From positions 992,001 to 1,056,000 of the forward strand of contig NZ_CP022242.1 of the NCBI RefSeq assembly GCF_003351865.1: a stretch of DNA of 64,000 nt, given 5' to 3'. The position numbers and the translations under genes are program-made. How positions within the stretch are numbered: the first letter of the stretch is position 1; each line of letters starts with the position of its first letter. This DNA comes from Methanofervidicoccus sp. A16 (GTDB lineage: Archaea; AGJL01; Methanococci; Methanococcales; Methanococcaceae). The notes beneath the pieces are model-generated. The model had not been told where the DNA came from and made no database searches. It worked only from the letters and a program-made list of their open reading frames with translations. This document shows positions 1-9,689 of the stretch, piece by piece.

Positions 1-585
1 AAGTTGATCACAGATCCACTGGAAAAACTCCCTTGTATTCCTCCTATCTAAAACCCACTCCATCCCCTCGCTCCTTACCTTTATAAGTTTCAACTGGGCG
101 AGGAAGTAGAAGAAGATGAGTCTGTCGATCAGACGTTGGACAACTATAAGTTTATCCCTATCCTCCTTCAACTCCTCTATACTCTTAGCCATCAGTATTC
201 TATGCTCCCACAACTCCCAGTAAAACTTCTCTACAACGTCCCTGATATCGAAGAGAATATTCATATTGTCTGGAGAGAACCTCTTCAGTTTATCCTCCCT
301 ACTCTTCCGATAGTCCTTTCTCATCTTAGGAGAATAGTAGAACCATTTAATCTCACCGATCCTCCTAAAAACTTTTACTTTTCCTGTAGAGGGAAAGAAA
401 AACCAGATATACTTAACCTTCAGAGACATTAACCTCCTCTTTATCCTCTCAACCTCTTCGTTGGAGGAAACCTCCACATAGGCTAACATATTCTTTTCAT
501 CCACTAAAGCCCCCTCAACATCCTCCAACGGTATAACCTTTTTAAAAAATCCCTTCTCCTTCAACCAATCTAAGTTATAAACCAT
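1..585 (-). CDS. Probable DNA methyltransferase (type IIG-like), N-terminal part, cut by window edge
   Basis: This frame is open from an ATG at 585 to the window edge, giving 195 residues of a larger protein. The start is well placed: GGTGAT lies a few bases upstream. It begins MVYNLDWLKEKGFF and has a basic middle. It then has a helical segment rich in aromatic residues (FSPDNMNILFDIRDVVEKFYWELWEHR in outline, followed by DRLIFFYFLAQL). From memory of the family, this kind of helical N-terminus precedes the catalytic domain in large type IIG/Eco57I-like adenine methyltransferases; no catalytic motif lies inside the window, so the call rests on that resemblance. It has the same orientation as the PLD-helicase at 6416-9430, with a surface-protein gene between them. 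It could instead be the N-terminus of another phage-defence protein. Confidence 0.5.
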   Translation of the reverse strand, partial: MVYNLDWLKEKGFFKKVIPLEDVEGALVDEKNMLAYVEVSSNEEVERIKRRLMSLKVKYIWFFFPSTGKVKVFRRIGEIKWFYYSPKMRKDYRKSREDKLKRFSPDNMNILFDIRDVVEKFYWELWEHRILMAKSIEELKEDRDKLIVVQRLIDRLIFFYFLAQLKLIKVRSEGMEWVLDRRNTREFFQWICDQL

Positions 586-654
586 CGCTTATCACCTTTT
601 TTTATTATTTTTATTATTATTCTTATATTTATAATAATAAATATTCTAAGAATA

Positions 655-725
655 ATTAAAAAAAGAATAAACCTCGTTGTTATCCTCTGGAATACCTTGA
701 GTACTGAGAAAAAATGAGAGTTTAT
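655..725 (-). repeat. Degenerate copy of dispersed repeat family 2
   Basis: Read on the minus strand this stretch contains TTTTTCTCAGTACTCAAGG followed by CCAGAGGATAA. It resembles the core of the better copies at 48370-48480 and 51185-51312 (TTCTCCAGTACTCAGTGC, then AGAGGATAA). It lies in the spacer between the methyltransferase start and the surface-protein stop. No coding potential is seen here. The match is short and imperfect. Confidence 0.35.
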
Positions 726-841
726 TTAAACACTGGTATTTAATTAGATATCAATACAAAGTAAAAAAGAAATTAGAAAATCCCTGTCTATATTTCCTGT
801 TTCTAAGTATTTAGGATATAAAAAATAAAAAAAATTATTAA

Positions 842-3800
842 TTAAGGCCTCTCTATCCTCACTGCTTCCCCATTCCTCCACTCCACGAAGATAGGCTCAT
901 CTGGGAGATCCTCCAAGGTTTTGAAGTACTCCACTGCAGCCTTTGTACCCCATCTGTCAGAACCTGCCAGGAGGACAACTGTGTGACCGTCGATCTTTAT
1001 TACCTCTATTACACCTTTATGTTTTCCTGGATATTCGTTGGTTACTCTTACTGGGAAGTAATTCAGGTACTTTTTCACAACTGGGTTTGCCACTGGACCT
1101 CCTACGAGGATACAGTCTTCTTTTATCTCGAAGGGAGTATCTATTAGATCTATATCAGTTTTTAGGTACTTTGCTGAGAGGTTGATATCTATCTCTGAAC
1201 CTACTATGAGTTTTGTTTTATATATGAAGTTTCTAATTTCCTCTGATTTGATGTCTGTTTCTATAATGGTGGAGCTGGTAGTTCTTCCTTCAGATCCTTC
1301 AGTAGATTCTCTAGGTTCATCAGGTCCTCTAGGTCTTCTATTAGAGGTAGAAGATCCTCCTGGAGTTTGTAAATCTTCTTCCGTTGATAAATTCGCTGAG
1401 AGGGTAATATTTACCATAGGATCTTTTATTAGTGTTATCTCCAATACTCCCTTGACAGGTATTCTGTACCATCCTATGTCTGAACTTATACTTTCATTCC
1501 ACTGTGGTAGTGGTGTTACAGTATCATTCTCAATTACTGTGACATTTTTTACTGTTAGGTTACCTATTGGTATCCTGACTATTACGAATCCTTTATTGGA
1601 GGTATTTTCTGCCCTGAAGGAGATAATAGCTCTTACTGTGTTTGTGCTATTATCAATCTCTGTTCTATTGGTTATATTACTTATATTGAAGTTCTGAGAT
1701 AATACTGGTGTAATGTTTCCTGCAATCTTTTCAACTACTTCTTTTACATCAGATTCGTTTTTAATTTTTTCTTTTGTAATATTCTCTGCCACTTCGAGGA
1801 TTCTAGTTATGTTTCCAATTATACTGTCGTTTATAGTTATATTTGCACTTTCGTTGACTATTGGTATTATTAATGTGTCATTTAATTGGCTTGGATCAGT
1901 GTTATTTATTATTTGAAGTTCAGTTAAGTTTATATCTCCTACTTCTATTAATGATTTTGTTGTGACGTTACAGCCACTTACATTTATTTTTATATTCTCT
2001 ACTGTTCCAATAATCTCATTCTTTAGGATTACTTCATAGAATGGTATGTTGTTAGTATCTAACAGTTCTGCCTTCTCTAATATCGCTGAGTAGCTGCTAT
2101 TAGTTATATTAAAGGTAATATTGACAATTATGAATTCTCCTGATTTATTGGTGACGTTACCTGTTATGATTAAAGTATTATCAGAAGTCACATTACTGTG
2201 GTTTCCTATTGAGGTAATGTTTATCACTGAGAGGTTTTGTAATTTAATGGATATGTTGTACTTTTTGAGAGGTCTATAATCTGGAATGTTTGAAATTTCT
2301 ATTGCTGCTGTTATATTGTTATTATTTCCTGAAATCTTGTACAATCTGATGGATACAGATATTGGTTTTACTTCAATAGTCAAAGTCTTGTTGTTATCAG
2401 TTTTATTTAATTCATTTATTTTATTGTCAGGATCTACAGTTACTGTAACGTTGTAGGTACCTGGTTTCTCAGGAGTCCAGTTGAAGGTTATTATTTCAGA
2501 TTTGCTTTTATTTAACTTAGATATATTTCTTGTTATGTTATATACAACTTCTTGAGAGGAGTTTTTAATAGTTATATCCACAAGGAATGATGTGTTTATG
2601 TCTTTAGTACCATCGTTTATTATTGATACATTTATCTCTGTTTTGATACCGTTGTATATTGGAGTGTTTATGTTAATATATTCTATTTTTAGATTTGGTA
2701 CATTAACAGCTCTACCGATTAGAGGTATTGTTATTGTAGGCTTATCGGGATCGTTTGATTCAATGGTTATATTACTGGAGTAGTTACCTTCCTTACTTGG
2801 ACTGAAGAATGCTGTAAGATTGTATGATTCTTTGGGCTTAAGGATAAGAGGTAATTTAGGTATATTTTTCAAACCAATCTCAGCTGGAGGTGCTCGGTAT
2901 TCTGTGGATATGTTGGTTATAATTAAGTCAGCGTTTCCTCTGTTGGTTATGGTTATAATTACAGTTTTAGTTTCATTTACAAGAGTATTGCCGAAATCGA
3001 TGGATATAGGAGTAATATTTATGTCAGGAATTATGTAATTTTGCCATGGTTGCATTAGTGGATAGTTGTCGATATCGTATGAGGATATTTGATAAGGGGT
3101 GTCTCCAATTCCATCTCCATCTGTGTCGTTTCCAGTGTAATCATCCCAGTAGTTTCCTAAGTAGTTTGTGTATTGAGTGCCGTTGTAGGTGTAGGTTATT
3201 TTCTCTGGGGAGTGCCAGATATCCGTTGGAAGAGGAGTAGAAATATCAATACTAACGAATATACCGACATTATTACTGTTATTTATGAAGTTGTTGAGGT
3301 AGATGGTGTTATTTATGATATTGTTATTTAAATAGTATAAGCGGATACCACACCCGTTATCCGATATATCATTACCACTAATGGTGTTGTTGTTTGATGA
3401 TGAGGATAAGTAGATACCTCTCCAGTTATCCGATATATCATTACCACTAATGGTGTTGTTGTTTGAAGAGTCTAAGTGGATACCACCCCAGTTGTTATCC
3501 GATATATCATTACCACTAATGGTGTTGTTGTTTGATGAGGATAAGTAGATACCACACCCGTTATCCGATATATCATTACCACTAATGGTGTTGTTGTTTG
3601 ATGAGGATAAGTAGATACCATCATCCTCGTTATCCGATATATCATTACCACTAATGGTGTTGTTGTTTGATGAGGATAAGTAGATACCTCTCCAGTTATT
3701 CGATATATTATTATTCCTTATTACAATCTGTGATGAGAATCCAAGTACGATCCCAACATCTGTATTACTTATACTTAGATTTTCTACGATCATTTCACTA

Positions 3801-6052
3801 CAGTTTACTAAAATCACCTGACCAGTATCTTCTGGAACTTCTCCACCTCTCTGATTTTTGAGATAGTAGAGAGGTTTATCGTTAACAGTGTTGTTTTTTA
3901 TGGTATGATCCCAGTGCTTTAGAGATCCTCCTACTATGAAAATACCATCATTAATGAAAGTGTTATTTTTGATATTGTTATTGCTTGAAGAGTATAAGCG
4001 GATACCACCCCAGTTGTTATCCGATATATCATTACCACTAATGGTGTTATTGCTTGAAGAGTATAAGCGGATACCACACCCGTTATCCGATATATCATTA
4101 CCACTAATGGTGTTGTTGTTTGAAGAGTCTAAGTGGATACCACCCCAGTTGTTATCCGATATATCATTACCACTAATGGTGTTGTTGTTTGATGAGGATA
4201 AGTAGATACCACACCCGTTATCCGATATATCATTACCACTAATGGTGTTGTTGTTTGATGAGGATAAGTAGATACCATCATCCTCGTTATCCGATATATC
4301 ATTACCACTAATGGTATTGTTGTTTGATGAGGATAAGTAGATACCTCTCCAGTTATTCGATATATTATTATTCCTTATTACAATCTGTGATGAGAATCCA
4401 AGTACGATCCCAACATCTGTATTACTTATACTTAGATTTTCTACGATCATTTCACTACAGTTTACTAAAATCACCTGACCAGTATCTTCTGGAACTTCTC
4501 CACCTCTCTGATTTTTGAGATAGTAGAGAGGTTTATCGTTAACAGTGTTGTTTTTTATGGTATGATCCCAGTGCTTTAGAGATCCTCCTACTATGAAAAT
4601 ACCATCATTAATGAAAGTGTTATTTTTGATATTGTTATTGCTTGAAGAGTATAAGCGGATACCACCCCAGTTGTTATCCGATATATCATTACCACTAATG
4701 GTGTTATTGCTTGAAGAGTATAAGCGGATACCACCCCAGTTGTTATCCGATATATCATTACCACTAATGGTGTTATTGCTTGAAGAGTATAAGCGGATAC
4801 CACACCCGTTATCCGATATATCATTACCACTAATGGTATTGTTGTTTGATGAGGATAAGTAGATACCATCATCCTCGTTATCCGATATATCATTACCACT
4901 AATGGTGTTGTTGTTTGAAGAGTCTAAGTGGATACCACCCCAGTTGTTATCCAATATATCATTACCACTAATGGTGTTATTGCTTGAAGAGTATAAGCGG
5001 ATACCACCCCAGTTGTTATCCGATATATCATTACCACTAATGGTGTTGTTGTTTGATGAGGATAAGTAGATACCTCTCCAGTTATTCGATATATTATTAT
5101 TCCTTATTACAATCTGTGATGAGAATCCAAGTACGATCCCAACATCTGTATTACTTATACTTAGATTTTCTACGATCATTTCACTACAGTTTACTAAAAT
5201 CACCTGACCAGCATCTTCTGGAACTTCTCCACCTCTCTGATTTTTGAGATAGTAGAGAGGTTTATCGTTAACAGTGTTGTTTTTTATGGTATGATCCCAG
5301 TGCTTTAGAGATCCTCCTACTATGAAAATACCATCATTAATGAAAGTGTTATTTTTGATATTGTTATTGCTTGAAGAGTCTAAGTGGATACCACCCCAGT
5401 TGTTATCCGATATATCATTACCACTAATGGTGTTGTTGTTTGATGAGGATAAGTAGATACCACACCCGTTATCCGATATATCATTACCACTAATGGTGTT
5501 GTTGTTTGATGAGGATAAGTAGATACCTATCCAGTTATCCGATATACTATTATTCCTAATAATATTGTTATCTGATATTACTCTAATACCTGCATTAAAC
5601 CAACCACCAGCCCCTCCTGATATTACTCTAATACCTGCATTAAACCAACCACCAGCCCCTCCTGATATTACTCTAATACCTGCATTAAACCAACCACCAG
5701 CCCCTCCTGATATTACTCTAATACCTGCATTAAACCAACCACCAGCCCCTCTAACCGTAAACCCATCAATAGTAACCCCATCTACATTAATCACTATCAC
5801 ATTTCCAGAGTTATTCCCATCAATAATACAATTCTCCGGACCGTTCTCAGATTTCAAAATAATACTCTTGTTAATAACTAAATTCTCATAGTAAATCCCA
5901 TCCCTAACAACTATCACATCCCCATCCTTTGCAGCATCTATAGCCCGTTGAATTGTTGAATAATTGTCAGGAACGTATATTGTATCTCCATATACAGAGA
6001 CAATACCTAAAAATAGAGTAAGTAAAAATAGTGTAGTATATACTCTTTTCAT
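842..6052 (-). CDS. Giant secreted right-handed beta-helix (NosD-like) surface protein with S-layer-type C-terminus
   Basis: This is a 1736-residue protein. An N-terminal signal peptide (about residues 1-22, basic then leucine-rich, ending VSVYG) is followed by roughly 900 residues of parallel beta-helix (NosD/PbH1) coils built on NNTISGNDISDN-type repeats. The helix ends with a NosD-like segment (YWDDYTGNDTDGDGIGDTPYQI). Next come immunoglobulin-like modules: one opening DINITPISIDFGNTLVNE (ASH/HYDIN-like) and one opening NLKIEYININTPIYNG (CARDB-like). A low-complexity linker follows. The C-terminus contains ILVGGPVANPVVKKY and VVLLAGSDRWGTKAAVEYF, the signature also seen at the end of the S-layer protein at 32461-34146. 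It is probably an exported protein held in the S-layer; any sugar binding or adhesion role is inference. The helix region carries very recent in-frame duplications. Confidence 0.85.
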   Translation of the reverse strand: MKRVYTTLFLLTLFLGIVSVYGDTIYVPDNYSTIQRAIDAAKDGDVIVVRDGIYYENLVINKSIILKSENGPENCIIDGNNSGNVIVINVDGVTIDGFTVRGAGGWFNAGIRVISGGAGGWFNAGIRVISGGAGGWFNAGIRVISGGAGGWFNAGIRVISDNNIIRNNSISDNWIGIYLSSSNNNTISGNDISDNGCGIYLSSSNNNTISGNDISDNNWGGIHLDSSSNNNIKNNTFINDGIFIVGGSLKHWDHTIKNNTVNDKPLYYLKNQRGGEVPEDAGQVILVNCSEMIVENLSISNTDVGIVLGFSSQIVIRNNNISNNWRGIYLSSSNNNTISGNDISDNNWGGIRLYSSSNNTISGNDILDNNWGGIHLDSSNNNTISGNDISDNEDDGIYLSSSNNNTISGNDISDNGCGIRLYSSSNNTISGNDISDNNWGGIRLYSSSNNTISGNDISDNNWGGIRLYSSSNNNIKNNTFINDGIFIVGGSLKHWDHTIKNNTVNDKPLYYLKNQRGGEVPEDTGQVILVNCSEMIVENLSISNTDVGIVLGFSSQIVIRNNNISNNWRGIYLSSSNNNTISGNDISDNEDDGIYLSSSNNNTISGNDISDNGCGIYLSSSNNNTISGNDISDNNWGGIHLDSSNNNTISGNDISDNGCGIRLYSSSNNTISGNDISDNNWGGIRLYSSSNNNIKNNTFINDGIFIVGGSLKHWDHTIKNNTVNDKPLYYLKNQRGGEVPEDTGQVILVNCSEMIVENLSISNTDVGIVLGFSSQIVIRNNNISNNWRGIYLSSSNNNTISGNDISDNEDDGIYLSSSNNNTISGNDISDNGCGIYLSSSNNNTISGNDISDNNWGGIHLDSSNNNTISGNDISDNWRGIYLSSSSNNNTISGNDISDNGCGIRLYYLNNNIINNTIYLNNFINNSNNVGIFVSIDISTPLPTDIWHSPEKITYTYNGTQYTNYLGNYWDDYTGNDTDGDGIGDTPYQISSYDIDNYPLMQPWQNYIIPDINITPISIDFGNTLVNETKTVIITITNRGNADLIITNISTEYRAPPAEIGLKNIPKLPLILKPKESYNLTAFFSPSKEGNYSSNITIESNDPDKPTITIPLIGRAVNVPNLKIEYININTPIYNGIKTEINVSIINDGTKDINTSFLVDITIKNSSQEVVYNITRNISKLNKSKSEIITFNWTPEKPGTYNVTVTVDPDNKINELNKTDNNKTLTIEVKPISVSIRLYKISGNNNNITAAIEISNIPDYRPLKKYNISIKLQNLSVINITSIGNHSNVTSDNTLIITGNVTNKSGEFIIVNITFNITNSSYSAILEKAELLDTNNIPFYEVILKNEIIGTVENIKINVSGCNVTTKSLIEVGDINLTELQIINNTDPSQLNDTLIIPIVNESANITINDSIIGNITRILEVAENITKEKIKNESDVKEVVEKIAGNITPVLSQNFNISNITNRTEIDNSTNTVRAIISFRAENTSNKGFVIVRIPIGNLTVKNVTVIENDTVTPLPQWNESISSDIGWYRIPVKGVLEITLIKDPMVNITLSANLSTEEDLQTPGGSSTSNRRPRGPDEPRESTEGSEGRTTSSTIIETDIKSEEIRNFIYKTKLIVGSEIDINLSAKYLKTDIDLIDTPFEIKEDCILVGGPVANPVVKKYLNYFPVRVTNEYPGKHKGVIEVIKIDGHTVVLLAGSDRWGTKAAVEYFKTLEDLPDEPIFVEWRNGEAVRIERP
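3650..5376 (-). repeat. Three near-identical ~330-bp blocks inside the beta-helix gene
   Basis: A block encoding GIFIVGGSLKHWDHTIKNN through IVIRNNNISNNWRGIYL occurs three times, at about 3650-3990, 4307-4647 and 5036-5376. The offsets are 657 and 729 bp. The difference of 72 bp equals exactly one 24-residue coil, so the copies differ by whole coils and stay in frame. Between them lie many 66-75-bp coil repeats. The third block differs in a few bases (GCATCTTC for GTATCTTC, giving A for T), so duplication is recent or the blocks are kept alike by gene conversion. Confidence 0.9.
5573..5752 (-). repeat. Four tandem 45-bp units encoding GGAGGWFNAGIRVIS
   Basis: Four consecutive units of 45 bp are identical as far as I can read them. 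Each encodes a 15-residue coil (GGAGGWFNAGIRVIS) near the N-terminus of the beta-helix. The unit is a multiple of three, so copy-number change would lengthen or shorten the protein without a frameshift. The last unit runs on into the unique sequence encoding the preceding strand. Confidence 0.93.
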
Positions 6053-6415
6053 ACCTCCCCTCCCCCGTTATAATTTGTTTATATATTATACCTTATCTCA
6101 AAATCCACTATTTATGTATTTCGATTACATTTATGGAAACTGTCAAGATATAACATTTTAAATAAAATATTATAATAAAAATTATATTATATAATGTAAT
6201 ATACTATAAGATAATGATAAAAAACTAAAATAGACTTCTACTCATAACAACCACTTTTTAGTATTTTTTTTGGACACTTGAAAAAATATAACCATAAAAG
6301 TTAATAAAATAAATAGAGAAGTTGTTTAAAAAATAAAAACCCTATGAGATTTTTATTATTCTTAATTATTATTACTTTGACAGGAAATTAAAACTATAAT
6401 TTTTATCAATAAAAC
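6053..6415. other. AT-rich spacer, no gene seen
   Basis: This 363-bp spacer lies between the surface-protein start and the helicase stop. It is very AT-rich and has T-tracts, such as the stretch near 6258-6270. I see no credible small ORF or RNA gene. It should contain the surface-protein promoter, but TATA-like motifs are too numerous to choose one. Confidence 0.6.
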
Positions 6416-9400
6416 CTACACATACTTCAATACCGCTAAAATTTCCGGCTCTTCTAAGATTCTCTGATGTCCTCTACTTTTTAACCTCTCTATCTTACCC
6501 TCCAACTTCTTTATTTCCTCCCCCCTCCTCCAAGGTGGGATCTTCTCAACTTTTCTCAAAATCTCTAAAATATCCTCCCTCTCCCTCTTCGGCAGAGTGG
6601 TTATATCAACACCTTCAAATACCTCCTTCAACCTCTCCATCTTTTCTACCATCCTCTCTATCTCCATACTGATTCTATCCTTTCTCCCATAACTTACCTT
6701 TAGAAATTCCCTGTCCATCTCCAAACACTTTTCCAACACTAAACCCTTTATCTCCTCCAACTCCTCCCTACTTAGTTTTGCAGTCCCTCTCTTCTCAGAG
6801 AAGATCAACTCACCTAAGGTATAGACAGATCCCCTGTACTTAAAAACAACAAAGTAGCCCCCTTTACCCACCTCCAAAGAGGTAAATATAGGTTTTCTAT
6901 AAACCCTACTACGGGATTCGACAGTCTCCTCTGAAATACTCCAAAACTTTATAAACTCCCTCAATACCTTATCCTCCTTCGAGAGTGTTGGAGATAACTT
7001 CATCCCAAGTTCCTCTGGATGCCTACTTGCCAGTATACACTTGTACTCCCTTATCAACTCCACAGTTCTTTTTCTATTCCTCTCAGACACCTCCCTTAAT
7101 TTGCCCTCCTCCATAGCCCAGATAAGGAAATCTAACCCGATAGTCGAGATTATATTCTCTACCCTTTCGGCGAGTCTATCACAGAGTTCCAACTCCTTAT
7201 CTATCCTCTCATCTGGCACAAAATTGTATATTATAACCTTCTTAGGGTTGTTTATCCTTATAGCCCTCCCCACCCTCTGAATAAGTCGAACAGGGTTGTA
7301 ATGAAGATCGAAATTTACAACCACATCTGCCCTTGGCAGATTGACACCTTCACTTAACACATCTGTAGTAATTAGGATGTCAAATTTACCCTCGTTGAAC
7401 TCCTTCTCCACCTTCTCCTTATCCACCTTATGAAACTCCTCCCCCTCCTCATCAATAGGATCCTCTCCACCGTAGGCAAGTGCAAACTTAAATTTCCCGT
7501 ACCTCTTAAGTCTCTTACCTATGTAGATCACAGTATCCCTTGACTCTGAAAATACAATAGTTGGTTTTCCCTCCTTTTCAAGGATCTCGAGGAGTTTAGC
7601 GATCTTCTCATCCCTCTCCTGGAGATCTTTAATACCCTCAATACTCTTTAACATCCTCTTAATGAGATCTATATCCTCCTCTATCCTCCTCAGGATCTCA
7701 TCCCTCTTTGAATCAGATAGGGAGAGGAATGTATTTTTTATATTTTCCAACCTCTCCTTTGAGAATAATCTAGTATTTTCCCAATATTCCTTATTAACTG
7801 TAACCTCCCTAAGGTATCCCAAGAGAAACCTGTTTTTCTCGAGGATGTTCTCTAAACTTATCTTAAACCCTATTATACTACTCTCAAGTCTCTTGTAAAG
7901 TCTCCACTTATACCACCATATAAGGTTCTTATCCTCCCTGTACTCCCTCTCCCACAGTTTCGTATATTCAAAATTAACCTCACTTAAAAAGGGCACAACT
8001 TTATCGAAGATCTCCCCTGCAATCTCTTCATCGTACTTGTAATTTACAGGGACTACATCAGGCTCCTCTATATCCTCAACCCCTGCTATCTTTTTAAGAT
8101 CCTCCTTAAAGTAAATTGGGAGATCTGGCCACTCCACCCTTACAGAAAATATTCTAATCAACTCATTTAACTTTTTAACAGTCTCCGAAGTTATAACCCT
8201 CTTTCTAATCTCATTTTCTACCTCCTTCATTTTAGCAAGTATCCCCTCCGATTCAAACCTCTCCTTATAGTTCCCCTTAACAAAAAGTTTTATCAACTCT
8301 ATGAAGTCCAGGAGGGAGGTATTTATTGGAGTTGCAGTAATAAGGAGTACATGGGATTTAGGATTGATCTTTACAATATTCTCTAAATTCTCCCTCCTGT
8401 TGGACTTTGGTTTTGAAACCCTGAAGTGGTGAGCCTCATCTACAACGATCAGATCAACACCTAAGTACCTCCCATAGTCAAAATCCCTCTTCTGAAGTTT
8501 GCCCCTTGATAGTAGTTCAACATCACCCTCTTTTAACCCAACTTTCTTCAGCGTATTTTCCCAGTGTTCCCTTAACACTGGAGGATGGATAATTAAAACC
8601 TTTTTACCTAACTCCCTATAGTACTTTGCCACTGTACATCCAACGTCAGTCTTACCCAACCCAAAGGAGTTGGCTAAGATACATCCACCGTATCTATTCA
8701 ACTTATCTACACATAGGTAGTAACTCATATTTTGGAACTCGGCGAGGTAGGAGAGATCTGCACTTATATTCTTAATAAGATATTTTTTATCGAGAATTTT
8801 TATAAGATTAACAATAAAATCCCTTGGATGTAGGTAGATAACCTCAGAGATAGAGCCCTCTCTAATTACATCTATTACCTTTAGATCCTCAACCTTATCT
8901 GTAGATCTCTTCCAAATTTCATTGAAAAACTCTCTATATATATTATCCTCAACTGGAACTATCAACTCAATGTTTTCCTCCAACCCACCTGCAGTTAAAT
9001 TTGCAGAACCAGTCCATATCTCCAACTCCTCTCCCACCTCAAAAAGATACAATTTTATATGAAGGTTTCTATCTAAGAATATCCTGAAGTCAAACTTCCC
9101 CCTGTTATACAGTTCCTTTATGAAGTTAAAAGTTTCATTATTAAGTACACTTCCCTCATTTTTCAAAGATTCCAAAATCTCTTTAGTCGATTTCTTAGTC
9201 TCTGGCCCCATTACAAGTTTAAACTCCCTAAGTAATCCCCTCTCATACAACTCCTTAAGTTCTGGATACAACCTTTGAAAACCTTCAAAAAAGAAAAATC
9301 CTACGGCAATTTTAAAGGAGATCTCCTGATTTTTCTCAATAGATCTCTTAATTCTATCTCTAAAAACATCTAAAACACTCTTTTCATAGGGGAGGATCCC

Positions 9401-9430
9401 TGCTAAGTTATCAACGATAAATTTATTCAC
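6416..9430 (-). CDS. PLD-nuclease / SNF2-type helicase fusion, probable defence or restriction enzyme
   Basis: The protein has 1004 residues and starts at a GTG preceded by AAAGGTGAAAAG. The N-terminal ~200 residues form a phospholipase-D-like domain with HIKLYLF near residue 124 and GSANLTAGG near residue 141 (a single HKD motif, so probably dimeric). A superfamily-2 helicase of the SNF2 group follows: NSFGLGKT (Walker A, about 254-262), VVDEAHHF (about 330), ITATPIN, a C-terminal RecA lobe with PTIVFSES, and QRVGRAIRINNP (motif VI). The last ~250 residues are basic and helical without a domain I recognise. Such fusions belong to DNA-restriction and phage-defence systems, usually with a methyltransferase; one begins at 585 in the same direction. 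The exact system is not identified. Confidence 0.8.
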   Translation of the reverse strand: MNKFIVDNLAGILPYEKSVLDVFRDRIKRSIEKNQEISFKIAVGFFFFEGFQRLYPELKELYERGLLREFKLVMGPETKKSTKEILESLKNEGSVLNNETFNFIKELYNRGKFDFRIFLDRNLHIKLYLFEVGEELEIWTGSANLTAGGLEENIELIVPVEDNIYREFFNEIWKRSTDKVEDLKVIDVIREGSISEVIYLHPRDFIVNLIKILDKKYLIKNISADLSYLAEFQNMSYYLCVDKLNRYGGCILANSFGLGKTDVGCTVAKYYRELGKKVLIIHPPVLREHWENTLKKVGLKEGDVELLSRGKLQKRDFDYGRYLGVDLIVVDEAHHFRVSKPKSNRRENLENIVKINPKSHVLLITATPINTSLLDFIELIKLFVKGNYKERFESEGILAKMKEVENEIRKRVITSETVKKLNELIRIFSVRVEWPDLPIYFKEDLKKIAGVEDIEEPDVVPVNYKYDEEIAGEIFDKVVPFLSEVNFEYTKLWEREYREDKNLIWWYKWRLYKRLESSIIGFKISLENILEKNRFLLGYLREVTVNKEYWENTRLFSKERLENIKNTFLSLSDSKRDEILRRIEEDIDLIKRMLKSIEGIKDLQERDEKIAKLLEILEKEGKPTIVFSESRDTVIYIGKRLKRYGKFKFALAYGGEDPIDEEGEEFHKVDKEKVEKEFNEGKFDILITTDVLSEGVNLPRADVVVNFDLHYNPVRLIQRVGRAIRINNPKKVIIYNFVPDERIDKELELCDRLAERVENIISTIGLDFLIWAMEEGKLREVSERNRKRTVELIREYKCILASRHPEELGMKLSPTLSKEDKVLREFIKFWSISEETVESRSRVYRKPIFTSLEVGKGGYFVVFKYRGSVYTLGELIFSEKRGTAKLSREELEEIKGLVLEKCLEMDREFLKVSYGRKDRISMEIERMVEKMERLKEVFEGVDITTLPKREREDILEILRKVEKIPPWRRGEEIKKLEGKIERLKSRGHQRILEEPEILAVLKYV

Positions 9431-9689
9431 CTTTTCACCTTTTCCATAACAAAATAGTTCAAATATCTATCAAAAAATCCTGATAAAATAATTATTGTTA
9501 AAATTATTATAAAAAAGAATTATTGAAAACATTAAAACTAAAACATAATATACAAAACAGTTATTAAAAATCCTGATAAAAAACAGGTAATAATTTTACT
9601 AACTTAAAAAATAGATAGTTCTTAAATTATAAAAGTTGATATGTCTATTAATAAAAAAATCCATTAATAAAAAAATAAAAAAGAGATAA

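Noticed and set aside
136-432. Plus-strand 98-codon ORF at the left edge
   Set aside because: It is antisense to the methyltransferase-like gene, which has a canonical SD and protein-like composition.
4591-4899. Minus-strand 102-codon ORF and repeated plus-strand ORFs inside the beta-helix gene
   Set aside because: They are alternative-frame shadows of the tandem repeats; the long minus-strand frame has the coherent signal peptide and repeat pattern.
5573-5752. CRISPR array from regular 45-bp repeats
   Set aside because: There are no spacers; units are directly tandem, in frame, and encode a beta-helix coil.
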